From an uncultured Spartobacteria bacterium (GTDB lineage Bacteria; Verrucomicrobiota; Verrucomicrobiia; Chthoniobacterales; Terrimicrobiaceae), in contig CALCJD010000031.1 in assembly GCA_937960895.1 (NCBI GenBank), positions 1 to 23,720 of the forward strand: 23,720 nt of DNA. Direction: 5' to 3'. Position numbers and translations under genes: made by a program. Under the pieces are notes generated by a model. The model had not been told where the DNA came from. It was given only the letters and a program-made list of their open reading frames with translations, and made no database searches. Shown piece by piece: positions 5,754-14,615 of the stretch (position 1 is its first letter; each line of letters starts with the position of its first letter).

Positions 5754-7223
5754 ATGTTCCTCTGTCTTCTGCTGCCGGATTTCCGCCTTCAGGCGGCCCT
5801 GCGCTGGCGCGAGATCACCGGCCCGGCGGCCGTGGTCGATGACCGGGCCGACCTGCTGCTCGAGGTCAACGCCGCCGCCCGCGCCCTCGGCATTACCCCC
5901 GGCCAGACCGGTCCGCAGGCCATGGCGCGCAATGGACGGATCCACCTGCTGCCGCGCGCGGAGGCACAGGAGCACTGCCTCAACAACCTTCTGGTCGATC
6001 GGGCCATGGGACTCTCGCCCGATGTGGAACACACCGCGCCGGGGGCGGTCATTGCCGACCTCCACCGCGCCGCCAAAACCCTCTGCTGGCAGCAACTCGC
6101 CGACACCCTCGTCGCGCAGTTCCGTTCCGACGCCCTCACCCTGCAGGTGGGCGTGGCCTCCACCCCGGACCTCGCCCTGCTCGCTGCGCGGGGTGCCGAT
6201 CCGGTGGCCGTCGTTTACGATCCCTCCGCCTTTGTCGCGCCGCTGCCCGTCAGCGCATTGGAACCTTCGGAGGCCGTGCAACAAATCCTCGCCGCCTGGG
6301 GCGTCGGCACCGTGGGCGAACTTCTCCGCCTGCCGCGCTCCGGCGTGGTCGAGCGCTTGGGCGCCGAGGCGGACGACCTGCTGCGGCGCGTTTCCGGGCG
6401 CCACAGACGTCCGCTCCGGACCATACGTCAGCGACCGGAATATGCCGAGGCCTTTGATTTCGATTACGAGGTGGAAACTTCCGCGCCACTTCTGTTTTTG
6501 CTGCGCCGGTTTTTGAACGACCTCACCGCGCGCCTGCGGGAGGCCGGACGTGTGGCACGGCAGATGGTTCTGTCCATCCCGCTCGATGACGGTTCGCGCC
6601 ATGAACGCACCTTCGCCATCCCCTCGCCCACCGCCGACGTGGAGGTTCTGTATCGCATCCTGGACACCCACCTCGAAACCCTCCAATTGCCGCAGCGGCC
6701 GACCGGACTGCGCCTGCGCCTTGAGGATGCCCTGCCGGCCAAGGATCAACTGCAGCTCTTTGAAAGCGCCCTGCGCGATCCCAATCTGTTCGGCGAAACC
6801 CTGGCGCGGCTGAAGGCCTTTCTTGGCAACGACGCCGTGGGTGTTCCCATTCCGGCCGACACGCACGAACCGGATCGTTTTACAGTGAAGGATTTTTTCT
6901 CCCGGGAGGAGGGCCGGCCCCCGGCGGATTCTCTTTCGGAGTCCGACCGAAAGCCGGCCCTCCGCGGCCTGCCCTTGCGCCGCTGCCGGCCGGCGCCTCC
7001 CGCGCGGGTGGTGATCCAGAGGGGACGTCCGTTTGGCCTGGCCTCGGAGATTGCGACGGGTGCGGTCACGTGTTGCGCCGGTCCCTACCGCCTCTCGGGC
7101 ACGTGGTGGGACCCGCGGGGCTGGGAGATCGAGGAATGGGACGTGCAGTTGGAGGATGGCGCGATGTTCCGGCTGGCCCGGCGCGGCCGGCGCTGGACCG
7201 TGGAGGGGTGTTATGAAGCCTGA
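5754..7223 (+). CDS. imuB: ImuB, catalytically dead Y-family polymerase homologue
   Basis: ImuB is a non-catalytic Y-family relative that tethers DnaE2 and ImuA to the sliding clamp. The 489-aa protein starts MFLCLLLPDFRLQAAL where active Y-family enzymes have an acidic DxDxFFA motif. The usual SxDE catalytic pair is missing (around GAVIADLHRA, 97-106). Helix-hairpin-helix and little-finger regions occupy roughly 170-330. A consensus beta-clamp motif QLQLF lies at 332-336. The C-terminal region (GPYRLSGTWWDPRGW... to WTVEGCYEA) matches the conserved ImuB tail. A good Shine-Dalgarno sequence, GGGGAG, lies 8 bases before the ATG, one of few in the window. It overlaps dnaE2 by 11 bases. Confidence 0.92.
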   Translation: MFLCLLLPDFRLQAALRWREITGPAAVVDDRADLLLEVNAAARALGITPGQTGPQAMARNGRIHLLPRAEAQEHCLNNLLVDRAMGLSPDVEHTAPGAVIADLHRAAKTLCWQQLADTLVAQFRSDALTLQVGVASTPDLALLAARGADPVAVVYDPSAFVAPLPVSALEPSEAVQQILAAWGVGTVGELLRLPRSGVVERLGAEADDLLRRVSGRHRRPLRTIRQRPEYAEAFDFDYEVETSAPLLFLLRRFLNDLTARLREAGRVARQMVLSIPLDDGSRHERTFAIPSPTADVEVLYRILDTHLETLQLPQRPTGLRLRLEDALPAKDQLQLFESALRDPNLFGETLARLKAFLGNDAVGVPIPADTHEPDRFTVKDFFSREEGRPPADSLSESDRKPALRGLPLRRCRPAPPARVVIQRGRPFGLASEIATGAVTCCAGPYRLSGTWWDPRGWEIEEWDVQLEDGAMFRLARRGRRWTVEGCYEA

Positions 7224-10200
7224 ATACATCGAGCTCCACGCGCGCAGCGCCTTCAGTTTTTTGCGCGGCGGCTCGCAGCCGGAGGATTTGGTCAAACGGG
7301 CCAAAGACCTCGAAATGCCCGCGCTGGCGCTGTGCGACCGGGACGGCGTTTATGGTTCCGCGCGCCTGCATTCGGCGGCGAAGGAAACCGGTCTGAAGGC
7401 ATTGGTCGGCGCGGAACTCACGCTCGAAGACGGCGCCGTGCTTCCCGTACTGGTGAAAAACCGGACCGGATACCAGAACCTCTGCCGCCTCATCACCGAA
7501 GCCAAACTGCGCGGCACCAAGACCGAGAGCGCCGTGCGCTGGGAGGAACTTCCGCACTACGGCGACGGGCTCATCGCCCTCACCGGAGACGAGGAGGGCG
7601 TCCTGCGCGATCCGGAAGATGCCGCCGCGCTCGACCGCCTCATCGCGGCCTTTGGACGGGAGAATGTCGCCGTCGAAATCCAGCGGCACCTGCGCCGCGG
7701 CGAGGACTGGCGTAATGAAACCCTGGTCGCGCTGGCCGAGTCCCGCCGGCTGCCCGTTGTGGCCACCAACGGCGTCCTCTACGCCACGCCCGCCGGACGC
7801 CAGGTTCTGGACGTCTTCACCTGCATCCGCCACCACACCCATCTCGACGCCGCCGGCCGCCTGCTCAGCCCCAATGCCGAGCGGCACCTGAAATCCGCCG
7901 CCGAGACGAAGGCGCTTTTTGCCGACCGGCCCGAGGCCGTTGAAAACACCGTGCGCCTGGCCGAACGCCTGGAATTCACCCTGGAAAACCTCGGCTACGA
8001 ATTTCCCAAATACAACGGCCTCTCCGGCGAAGCCGCCGATGCCTGCCTGCGCGAAAAGGTGCTCGAAGGATATCGCCGGCGCTACGGACGTCCGCACCCC
8101 CGCGCGCTCCGTCAGATCAAGCGCGAACTCGACCTGATCCGAAAACTCGGTTTCGCCGGCTATTTTCTCATCGTCTGGGACATCGTCCAGTATTGCAAAA
8201 CCCACGACATTCTCGTGCAGGGCCGCGGCAGCGCGGCCAACAGCGTGGTCTGCTACTGCCTGGGCATCACAGCCTGCGATCCCATCGCCTACAACCTGCT
8301 CTTCGAGCGTTTTCTCAGCGAGGGACGCGGCAATTCCTGGCCCGACATCGACCTCGACCTGCCCAGCGGCGAGCGGCGTGAACAGGTCATTCAGGAGGTG
8401 TATCGGCGCTATGGAAAACACGGCGCGGCCATGACCGCCAACGTCATCACCTACCGCGGACGCAGCGCCATGCGCGAAATCGGCAAGGCGCTCCATCTGC
8501 CGGCCGACATCATCGACCGTTTTTCCAGCCTCTTCGCCAACGGCGACTTTCCGCACACGATCGAATTTTTGGACCAACTGCGTCAGGCGGGACTCCCCCC
8601 GGACCATCCCCGCGCCGCCGCGGCAGCCACCCTGTATCGGCAGATCCGCGGACTGCCCCGCCACCTCGGCCAGCATTCCGGCGGCATGATCATCTGCCAG
8701 AACGCGCTGAGTTCGGTCGTTCCGCTCGAAAACGCCTCCATGCCCGGCCGCGTGGTGGCCCAATGGGACAAGGACGACTGCGAGGATCTCGGCATCGTCA
8801 AGGTGGACCTGCTGGGGCTCGGCATGATGGCCGCCATGCAGGACATCTTTGCCCTCTGCCGGGAACGCCAGGGGTGGCCGGCGGAATTTGACCGGATTCC
8901 CAAGGAGGACCCCCAAGTGTACACCATGCTGCAAAGGGCCGACACCATCGGCACCTTCCAGGTTGAAAGCCGCGCGCAGATGGCCACGCTGCCAAGGTTC
9001 CGGCCGGCCTGCTTTTACGACATCGTCATGCAGGTCGCGATCATCCGCCCGGGCCCCATCCAGGGCGGCATGCTCAGTTCGCTGATGGCGCGGCGGGAGG
9101 GAAAAGAGAAGGTCACCTATCTCGACGACCGCCTCAAACCCACACTGGAACGCACACTCGGCGTGCCGTTGTTCCAGGAACAACTGCTCAAGATGGCCAT
9201 GGACATCGCCGGGTTCAGCGGGAGCGAGGCCGAGGAATTGCGGCGCGCGCTGAGTTTTCACCGCTCGCACGAACGCATGGACAGGGTGTGCGAAAAACTG
9301 CGCGCCGCCATGGCCGAACGGGATGTCAAACCCGAGGTGGCGGAGCAGATCGTCAAAAGTATCCAGTCCTTCGCCGTGTATGGCTTCCCCGAAAGCCACG
9401 CCATCAGCTTTGCCCTCATCGCCTACGCCAGCTGCTGGCTGAAGGTCCACCGCGCACCGGAGTTTTACACCGCCCTCCTCAACAACCAGCCCATGGGCTT
9501 TTACAGCAGCGCCACGCTCATCCAGGACGCCCGCGCGCATGGCGTGAAGGTGCGGCCGGTTTCCGTGCTGCACTCCGACTGGGACTGCACCATTGAACCT
9601 GACAATGCCGTCCGTCTCGGCCTGCGCATGGTGCGCGGAATGGACTCCGCCATCGGCCGGCGCATCGCCGCAGAACGCAAAATCCGTCCGTTCACCTCGC
9701 TGGAGGATTTCCGCCGCCGCACGGAACCGGACCGTCCGGCCCTGCGGGTTCTCTCCCGCATCGGCGCGCTCAACGGTCTGGCCGGACACCGGCGCGACGC
9801 CCTCTGGAAAACCGGCTTCCCGCTGCGGTCCGACGACCTGCCCGGTTTTCACTTGGAAAACGAACAGCCCGCGCCCCTGCCGCCCATGGATGCCTTTGAG
9901 CGGCTGGAGGCGGATTTTTCCGGCACGGGCGTCACCACCGGCCGGCACCCCATGGCATTGATCCGGGCCGGCCTGCCCGACGTCACCCGCGCCGGGGACC
10001 TGTCCTTCGTGCCCAACGGCCAACAGGTGCGCATCGCCGGACTGGTCATCTGCCGTCAGCGTCCGGGCACCGCGAAGGGCGTGGTTTTTGTCAGTCTTGA
10101 GGACGAAACCGGCGTGGCCAACGCCGTGCTCTACGCGCCGTTCTTCGAAAAACACCGCCTGGTCGTCACCCAGGAACGCTTTCTCCTGATTGAAGGCCCC

Positions 10201-10299
10201 GTGCAAAACGAACGCGGCGCAATCCACGTCCTGGCCCGCCGCGTCCAGGCCCTCCCCTACGAAGCCTGCGCCACCCCGGGATCCCATGATTTCCGGTGA
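7213..10299 (+). CDS. dnaE2: DnaE2, error-prone DNA polymerase III alpha subunit
   Basis: DnaE2 is the C-family polymerase that performs mutagenic bypass in the ImuA-ImuB-DnaE2 mutasome. It has 1028 aa, shorter than replicative DnaE1. The N-terminal PHP domain starts YIELHARSAFSFLRGGSQPEDLV. Its later metal motif reads CDRDGVYG instead of TDH, consistent with a non-proofreading PHP. The palm carries PDIDLDLP (377-384) and KVDLLGLGMM with Asp532, giving the three catalytic acids. An OB-fold (about 936-1015, starting GQQVRIAGLV) ends the protein, and there is no tau-binding tail. The start ATG at 7213 has GGAGGGG four bases upstream and overlaps the imuB end. It is last in the lexA operon and should be damage-induced with it. 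Confidence 0.95.
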   Translation: MKPEYIELHARSAFSFLRGGSQPEDLVKRAKDLEMPALALCDRDGVYGSARLHSAAKETGLKALVGAELTLEDGAVLPVLVKNRTGYQNLCRLITEAKLRGTKTESAVRWEELPHYGDGLIALTGDEEGVLRDPEDAAALDRLIAAFGRENVAVEIQRHLRRGEDWRNETLVALAESRRLPVVATNGVLYATPAGRQVLDVFTCIRHHTHLDAAGRLLSPNAERHLKSAAETKALFADRPEAVENTVRLAERLEFTLENLGYEFPKYNGLSGEAADACLREKVLEGYRRRYGRPHPRALRQIKRELDLIRKLGFAGYFLIVWDIVQYCKTHDILVQGRGSAANSVVCYCLGITACDPIAYNLLFERFLSEGRGNSWPDIDLDLPSGERREQVIQEVYRRYGKHGAAMTANVITYRGRSAMREIGKALHLPADIIDRFSSLFANGDFPHTIEFLDQLRQAGLPPDHPRAAAAATLYRQIRGLPRHLGQHSGGMIICQNALSSVVPLENASMPGRVVAQWDKDDCEDLGIVKVDLLGLGMMAAMQDIFALCRERQGWPAEFDRIPKEDPQVYTMLQRADTIGTFQVESRAQMATLPRFRPACFYDIVMQVAIIRPGPIQGGMLSSLMARREGKEKVTYLDDRLKPTLERTLGVPLFQEQLLKMAMDIAGFSGSEAEELRRALSFHRSHERMDRVCEKLRAAMAERDVKPEVAEQIVKSIQSFAVYGFPESHAISFALIAYASCWLKVHRAPEFYTALLNNQPMGFYSSATLIQDARAHGVKVRPVSVLHSDWDCTIEPDNAVRLGLRMVRGMDSAIGRRIAAERKIRPFTSLEDFRRRTEPDRPALRVLSRIGALNGLAGHRRDALWKTGFPLRSDDLPGFHLENEQPAPLPPMDAFERLEADFSGTGVTTGRHPMALIRAGLPDVTRAGDLSFVPNGQQVRIAGLVICRQRPGTAKGVVFVSLEDETGVANAVLYAPFFEKHRLVVTQERFLLIEGPVQNERGAIHVLARRVQALPYEACATPGSHDFR

Positions 10300-10338
10300 A
10301 TGACCCGAAACTGCGGAACCCCATCAACCGCAGGACAC

Positions 10339-10389
10339 GGCGTGAGGAGGGGCTTTGGACAACCCGCCAATCCCCCGGCTCCTTACGCC
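10339..10389. repeat. long imperfect hairpin downstream of dnaE2
   Basis: The arms GGCGTGAGGAG (10339-10349) and CTCCTTACGCC (10379-10389) pair over 11 positions with one G-T wobble. Inner GGG/CCC and TTGG/CCAA pairs extend the stem. It lies 40 bases after the dnaE2 stop and about 165 before the next gene. No T-tract follows, so it is not a standard intrinsic terminator. The rest of the 10300-10555 spacer shows nothing recognisable. Confidence 0.5.
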
Positions 10390-10555
10390 GCCGCCTCCGA
10401 AAATGCCTTGCACCCCACAATAAACTGGAACCCCTCCGTTCCGTCTGCGACCGTCCCACCCGCCGCGGGGCAACACCCGTTTGGGAAGTCCCCCTTTCCG
10501 AACCAGGGGGCGCCCCGATCGGTCGTGGCGCGACCCGCCCCACCATTCCTGCTCC

Positions 10556-11458
10556 ATGCGCGAGATTCCGAATTCAAAGCCCAATTACCCAGCGCACGGC
10601 GCCTACCGCATTCACATCGCCCGCGAGGGTTTTGCCAGCATCCTGCATGTGGCATCCGGCGAAATCATGCACTCGCGCACGCCGCCCATGGAGGAGGCAC
10701 GCCGGCTCTACATCGAACAATCCCGTCTCGCGGAACGGCTGCGTCCGGCTGAAACCGGCCGGCCGCTGGTCCTCTGGGACGTCGGGCTCGGCGCCGCCGC
10801 CAATGCCATGGCCGCCATCCGGTGTTACGAGGAACAGGCCGCCGCCGGCCCCGTGCGTCCGCTGCAGGTTGTCAGCTTCGAAAACGACCTCGACTCGCTG
10901 CGCCTTGCCGTGGAATTCCGCGATCTTTTCCCCTATCTGCACCACGAAGCCCCGGCGGAGCTTTTGCGGGAAGGACGCTGGGAATCACGACAACACCCCG
11001 GCCTGAGCTGGATCCTTGTGCCGGGCGACTTTCAGCAATCGATGTCCCTCGCCCCGGAGCCTCCGGAGGTGATTTTTTACGATCTTTTCTCCGGCAGGAC
11101 CAACGGCGACCAATGGACGCTCGCGGCCTTCCGCCGCCTGTTTGCCGCCTGCGGCAACCATCCGACGGAGCTTTTCACCTACACCGTTTCCACCGCCTCG
11201 CGCGCCGCCCTGCTCGTGGCGGGTTTCTGGGTTGCGCGCGGACGCGGCACCGGGGCCAAGGGGGAAACCACCATCGCGCTCACCCCGGCGGCACGGAACA
11301 CCCCGTTCGGCCGCCGTCATGAACTGCTCGGACCCGAATGGCTCGGAAAATGGCGGCGCTCGGCCGCCCGCATCCCCTCCTGGCTGGGTGCGCACGAACG
11401 GGAGGAATTCGAAAAGGCCGTTCTGGAACACGCGCAGTTTCGCGCGGCGTCGGCCTGA
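10556..11458 (+). CDS. MnmC-like SAM-dependent methyltransferase (300 aa)
   Basis: The protein resembles the methyltransferase half of MnmC, which methylates the wobble-uridine side chain in certain tRNAs. The SAM-binding motif I is VLWDVGLGAAAN (72-83), followed by the acidic strand end VVSFENDLDSL (105-115). The later PPEVIFYDLFSGRTNGDQWT aligns with the MnmC pattern DxFxPxxNPxMW. The end of the domain, AGFWVARGRGTGAKGETTIAL, resembles AGFxVxxxxGxGxKRE. No FAD oxidase half is attached. The ATG at 10556 fits the domain start; an upstream in-frame ATG at 10481 would add 25 low-quality residues. There is no Shine-Dalgarno sequence. Substrate is uncertain, so no symbol is given. Confidence 0.75.
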   Translation: MREIPNSKPNYPAHGAYRIHIAREGFASILHVASGEIMHSRTPPMEEARRLYIEQSRLAERLRPAETGRPLVLWDVGLGAAANAMAAIRCYEEQAAAGPVRPLQVVSFENDLDSLRLAVEFRDLFPYLHHEAPAELLREGRWESRQHPGLSWILVPGDFQQSMSLAPEPPEVIFYDLFSGRTNGDQWTLAAFRRLFAACGNHPTELFTYTVSTASRAALLVAGFWVARGRGTGAKGETTIALTPAARNTPFGRRHELLGPEWLGKWRRSAARIPSWLGAHEREEFEKAVLEHAQFRAASA

Positions 11459-11520
11459 GGGCCGGCGGTGAAGGATTTCTCGTCAAACCGCGCTCTCTCC
11501 GCTAAAGCGGGGGGCCGTTC

Positions 11521-13044
11521 ATGGACCCTTCCTCCTCCCCGACCGAGACCATCAGTGCCGCCGAAGAAAAATTCGAAGCCCTGCGCCGCAAGGCGGGCTT
11601 CTTTCTGGCTCCCCTGGGATTTCTGCTGACGCTCTGGTGGGCTTCCTCGGTTCTGCCGCCCCCCGCCGCCCGTCTCAGCGCGGTGCTGGTTTTGATGGTG
11701 CTCTTCTGGCTCACGGAATCGATCCCGCTGCCGGTCACCGCCCTCCTCGGCGCGGTGCTCAACATCGTGCTCGGGGTCGCCGATGCGAAAACGGTCCTGG
11801 CCCCGTTTGCCGATCCGATCATTTTCATCTTCATCGGCGGCTTCATGCTGTCACGGGCGATGACGCGCCACAAGCTGGACCGCCGCATCGCCCTTGCGGT
11901 GCTCTCCCTGCCCGGAGTGAGCGGCTCTCCGTTTCGCATCCTCGGCGCCATGGGCCTGGTGGCCGCGCTGGTGTCCATGTGGGTGAGCAACACCGCCACC
12001 ACCGCCATCTTCCTGCCCATCGCGCTCGGCGTCCTCGGCAGCCTCACCGGCGGTGAGTCGCCGCGCGGACAGGCCTACGCCACCGGCATGATGCTCATGC
12101 TCGCCTATGCGGCCTCCATCGGCGGCATCGTCACCCCGGTCGGTTCGCCTCCAAACCTCATTGCGCTCGGACAACTGGAAAAGCTGGCCAACATCGAAAT
12201 CGGCTTCCTGACCTGGATCCTCGTGATGGTGCCGATCTTTGCCATGATGTTCGGCGTGCTGTGGGTGATGCTTTGGTTTTTCCACCCGGCGGATCGCAAT
12301 CTGAAGGTGCGCAGTGAAAACCTCGCCGCATTCCTTTCGCAACAGCGGGCGATTCTGGGCAAATGGACCCCCGGACAGGTGAGCACCGCCATCGCCTTCG
12401 CCGTGGCCATCATTCTCTGGCTTCTGCCCGGCGTGGCCCAGGCCGTGCTCGGCGCCAAGCATGAGTATGTGGTTTTTCTCAACCGCTATTTCCCGGAATC
12501 CATCGTGGCCCTGCTGGCCTCCTGCCTGTTGTTCTTCCTGCCGGGAGAAAACGGCGCGCGGGCCTTGGACTGGGAAAGCGCCTCCAAAATCGACTGGGGA
12601 ATCATTCTCCTGTTCGGCGGCGGCATTTCGCTGGGAGCCCTCATGTTCAGCACCGGCGTGGCCAAGGCGATGGGGGAGGCCGCGGCGGGACTCTTCGGTC
12701 CGGAAGCCGGACTGTGGGCGCTCACCGGCCTGGCCATCGCCGTGGGCATTGTGCTTTCCGAAACCACCTCCAACACCTCCTCGGCCACCATGCTCTGTCC
12801 GGTGCTGATTGCGCTGGCGGACGGCATGGGCGTGAGCCCGATCGCCCCCACCCTGGGCGCCTGCCTCGGAGCCAGCATGGGGTTCATGCTGCCGGTGTCG
12901 ACCCCGCCGAATGCCATCGTCTACGGGTCCGGACTCGTGCCGCTTCCCTCCATGCTGCGCGCAGGCATCGTGTTTGACGTCCTCGGCTTTCTCGTCATCT
13001 GGGGCGGCCTGCGGGTGATCTGCCCGCTGCTCGGACTCGTCTAA
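11521..13044 (+). CDS. DASS/SLC13-family anion:sodium symporter (507 aa)
   Basis: This inner-membrane carrier probably takes up di- or tricarboxylates (or a similar anion) with sodium. About a dozen hydrophobic segments are visible after a 25-residue cytosolic N-terminus. The two sodium-site SNT motifs of the family are present: SNTATTAIFLPIA beginning at 156, and SETTSNTSSATMLCPV with SNT at 417-419. Substrate-side loops GGIVTPVGSPPNLIA and PVSTPPNAIVYGSG match the family pattern. A G-run lies a few bases before the ATG and may serve as a weak ribosome-binding site. A LysR-type regulator follows on the same strand and could control it. The actual substrate cannot be read from the sequence. 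Confidence 0.92.
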   Translation: MDPSSSPTETISAAEEKFEALRRKAGFFLAPLGFLLTLWWASSVLPPPAARLSAVLVLMVLFWLTESIPLPVTALLGAVLNIVLGVADAKTVLAPFADPIIFIFIGGFMLSRAMTRHKLDRRIALAVLSLPGVSGSPFRILGAMGLVAALVSMWVSNTATTAIFLPIALGVLGSLTGGESPRGQAYATGMMLMLAYAASIGGIVTPVGSPPNLIALGQLEKLANIEIGFLTWILVMVPIFAMMFGVLWVMLWFFHPADRNLKVRSENLAAFLSQQRAILGKWTPGQVSTAIAFAVAIILWLLPGVAQAVLGAKHEYVVFLNRYFPESIVALLASCLLFFLPGENGARALDWESASKIDWGIILLFGGGISLGALMFSTGVAKAMGEAAAGLFGPEAGLWALTGLAIAVGIVLSETTSNTSSATMLCPVLIALADGMGVSPIAPTLGACLGASMGFMLPVSTPPNAIVYGSGLVPLPSMLRAGIVFDVLGFLVIWGGLRVICPLLGLV

Positions 13045-13087
13045 GAAAGGCGAAAAGCGGAACGTTCGACGCCCTTCGCGCCTGCGG

Positions 13088-13112
13088 GGAGGCACAGCCG
13101 CCGGCCTGTCCC
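13088..13112 (+). repeat. GC-rich 3' hairpin, copy 1
   Basis: A 25-base element lies 44 bases after the stop of the SLC13 carrier. Its stem is ACAG/CTGT plus flanking GG/CC around the loop CCGCCGGC. It differs from the copy at 17559-17583 at only three positions, two of which form a compensated base pair. No T-tract follows. Confidence 0.5.
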
Positions 13113-13198
13113 AAAATCTCATCAAAACCTCCGACCCGAAAAGCCCCCCTCCCCCATCAGACTCGCCAGAAAAGGACGTCTCCCCTAACTTTATCGTC

Positions 13199-14083
13199 AT
13201 GTTTGAAAACCTCTTCGCGCAAGGGGGGCTTTCCCTCGAACGGCTCCGGAGTTTCATCGAAGTGGCGGAAGCCGGGTCAATCGCACGGGTCGCCGTCGGC
13301 GATCCCTCACGGCAGTCGCTGATCAGCCGTCAGATCGGCGAACTGGAGGCGTTTTTTGGCGTCGAACTCACCCGCCGAAAGGGAAAGGGACTGGAGATCA
13401 CGGAGGCCGGACGCGAACTCGCCCGGCAGGTGCGCCTGCAGTTTCAGAGTCTGGCGGATTTCAAGGCGGCCCGCGCCGGACAGCCGGTGGAATATCGCAT
13501 CGCCAGCGGAAACAGCATCCTGGAATGGCTGGTGGCGCCGCAGATGGGTCCGCTTTTCCGCGCGGCTTCGGGTACGTTTGCACTTCTCGACCGCCGCACG
13601 AGCGACATCGTGGCCAGCCTGCTCGACCACACGGTGGATTTCGGCATCCTGCGGAAATCCGCCCTTGTGCCTCCCCTTCAGTTTCACGCGCTGGGAACCC
13701 TCACCTACGCCCTTTTTGTGCCAAAGACGCTGGGGACCAAGGATGAACATTCCCTGCCGCTGGCAATTTCCGTCGGCCGCGAATTTTTGGAAGCCTTTGA
13801 ACAAGCGACCGCCCGCATGCCGGTGAAACCGCACATCGCCTTCCGCTGCACCAGCTTCACCCTGGCGGCCCAACTGGCCCGCTCCGGCACGGCGGCGGCG
13901 GTCCTTCCCCGGATCGCCGCACCGTTCCTGAAGGAAACGACGGTGATGCGCCATCCCTCCTGGATCAGGTCCCTCAAACGCGAACTCGGCCTCGCCTGGC
14001 ACCGGCACATGCTGGAAATCCGCCCCGGAGCCGAGGTCCTGAAGGACCGGTTGATCAAGACACTCTCCCGCGGATTGTCCTGA
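13199..14083 (+). CDS. LysR-type transcriptional regulator (294 aa)
   Basis: The N-terminal winged helix-turn-helix (about 11-70) reads LSLERLRSFIEVAEAGSIARVAVGDPSRQSLISRQIGELEAFFGVELTRR, written here only as landmarks LRSFIEVAEAGS and SLISRQIGELE. The remaining 200 residues have the alpha/beta pattern of a periplasmic-binding-like effector domain, including a DFGILRKS strand and GTAAAVLPRIAAPFL. It presumably binds a small effector and regulates a nearby operon; the SLC13 carrier 154 bases upstream is the best target by position. LysR genes are more often divergent from their target, so this is tentative. The start ATG overlaps the motif ACTTTATCGTCA, which recurs at the stop codon. No Shine-Dalgarno sequence is close enough. 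Confidence 0.88.
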   Translation: MFENLFAQGGLSLERLRSFIEVAEAGSIARVAVGDPSRQSLISRQIGELEAFFGVELTRRKGKGLEITEAGRELARQVRLQFQSLADFKAARAGQPVEYRIASGNSILEWLVAPQMGPLFRAASGTFALLDRRTSDIVASLLDHTVDFGILRKSALVPPLQFHALGTLTYALFVPKTLGTKDEHSLPLAISVGREFLEAFEQATARMPVKPHIAFRCTSFTLAAQLARSGTAAAVLPRIAAPFLKETTVMRHPSWIRSLKRELGLAWHRHMLEIRPGAEVLKDRLIKTLSRGLS

Positions 14084-14096
14084 CTTTATAGTCAGG
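14079..14096 (+). repeat. hairpin over the LysR-gene stop codon
   Basis: CCTGACT-TTAT-AGTCAGG is a perfect 7-bp stem with a 4-base loop. It includes the TGA stop of the LysR-type gene. No T-tract follows, so termination would be inefficient. Its ACTTTATAGTCA part closely matches ACTTTATCGTCA at the start of the same gene. Confidence 0.5.
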
Positions 14097-14188
14097 GATC
14101 CTGAAATTTTCCGGATACCGGAGTCCGGACAAGCCGGATAGGGTGCGCGTCATGACCCGACGACGAAGAGGTTCGGAAATGCGAGTAG

Positions 14189-14554
14189 ATGATTCCCATG
14201 CTCCTACCGAAACTCTATCGTCGGCTGGGGGAGATTCTCCTTCAGGAAACCCAGATTGAAACCCCGGATTATTCCGTCTATCTGACCCGGGCCCTTGCCG
14301 GAAGGCCCTTTCCCCTTGGCGGGCCCTTCCGGCTTTCGGCCAATGGCCGGTTGGAAGCCGTCCGTCCCTCGGGTCCCCGCCCCTACGCGGTGCGGCTGCA
14401 GACCCGCGCGGTGATTCGCGCGGTGACCCTCGCCGCCCGGGCGGGAATTCCGGTGGGCAGCTCCACCAAGGAATGGATGCTTTCCGCCCTGCGGGCCCCG
14501 GATTACCGCCGCGAGGCGGAGGCGTGCCTGGACTCCCCCCACCACTTGGGCTGA
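14189..14554 (+). CDS. hypothetical protein (121 aa)
   Basis: This unrecognised cytosolic protein begins MIPMLLPKLYRRLGEILLQE and has a basic, Arg/Ala-rich middle (RLQTRAVIRAVTLAARAG). It has no signal peptide, membrane segment or known motif. The start at 14189 is the first ATG; a second at 14198 is possible. It lies 105 bases after the LysR-type gene on the same strand and converges with the ABC exporter across a shared terminator. The opposite strand also has an open frame of the same length, but the plus strand fits the gene order and codon bias better. Confidence 0.6.
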   Translation: MIPMLLPKLYRRLGEILLQETQIETPDYSVYLTRALAGRPFPLGGPFRLSANGRLEAVRPSGPRPYAVRLQTRAVIRAVTLAARAGIPVGSSTKEWMLSALRAPDYRREAEACLDSPHHLG

Positions 14555-14571
14555 GGCTGAAAAAATCAAAC

Positions 14572-14608
14572 TCCAGAGTCAGGAAATCCGATTTTTCCTG
14601 ACTCTGGA
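14572..14608. terminator. bidirectional intrinsic terminator between convergent genes
   Basis: A perfect 15-bp stem (TCCAGAGTCAGGAAA at 14572-14586, pairing with 14594-14608) closes a 7-base loop. Read on the minus strand it is followed by GAGTTTGATTTTTT, a good T-tract for the ABC exporter whose stop is 8 bases upstream. On the plus strand the tail is only AATAAATTT, so it works best for the minus strand and may also stop the 121-aa gene. Confidence 0.88.
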
Positions 14609-14615
14609 AATAAAT

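Noticed and set aside
4962..10287. Very long minus-strand open frames (780 and 1073 codons) opposite imuA, imuB and dnaE2
   Set aside because: They mirror conserved plus-strand proteins; GC-biased codons suppress stops on the reverse strand.
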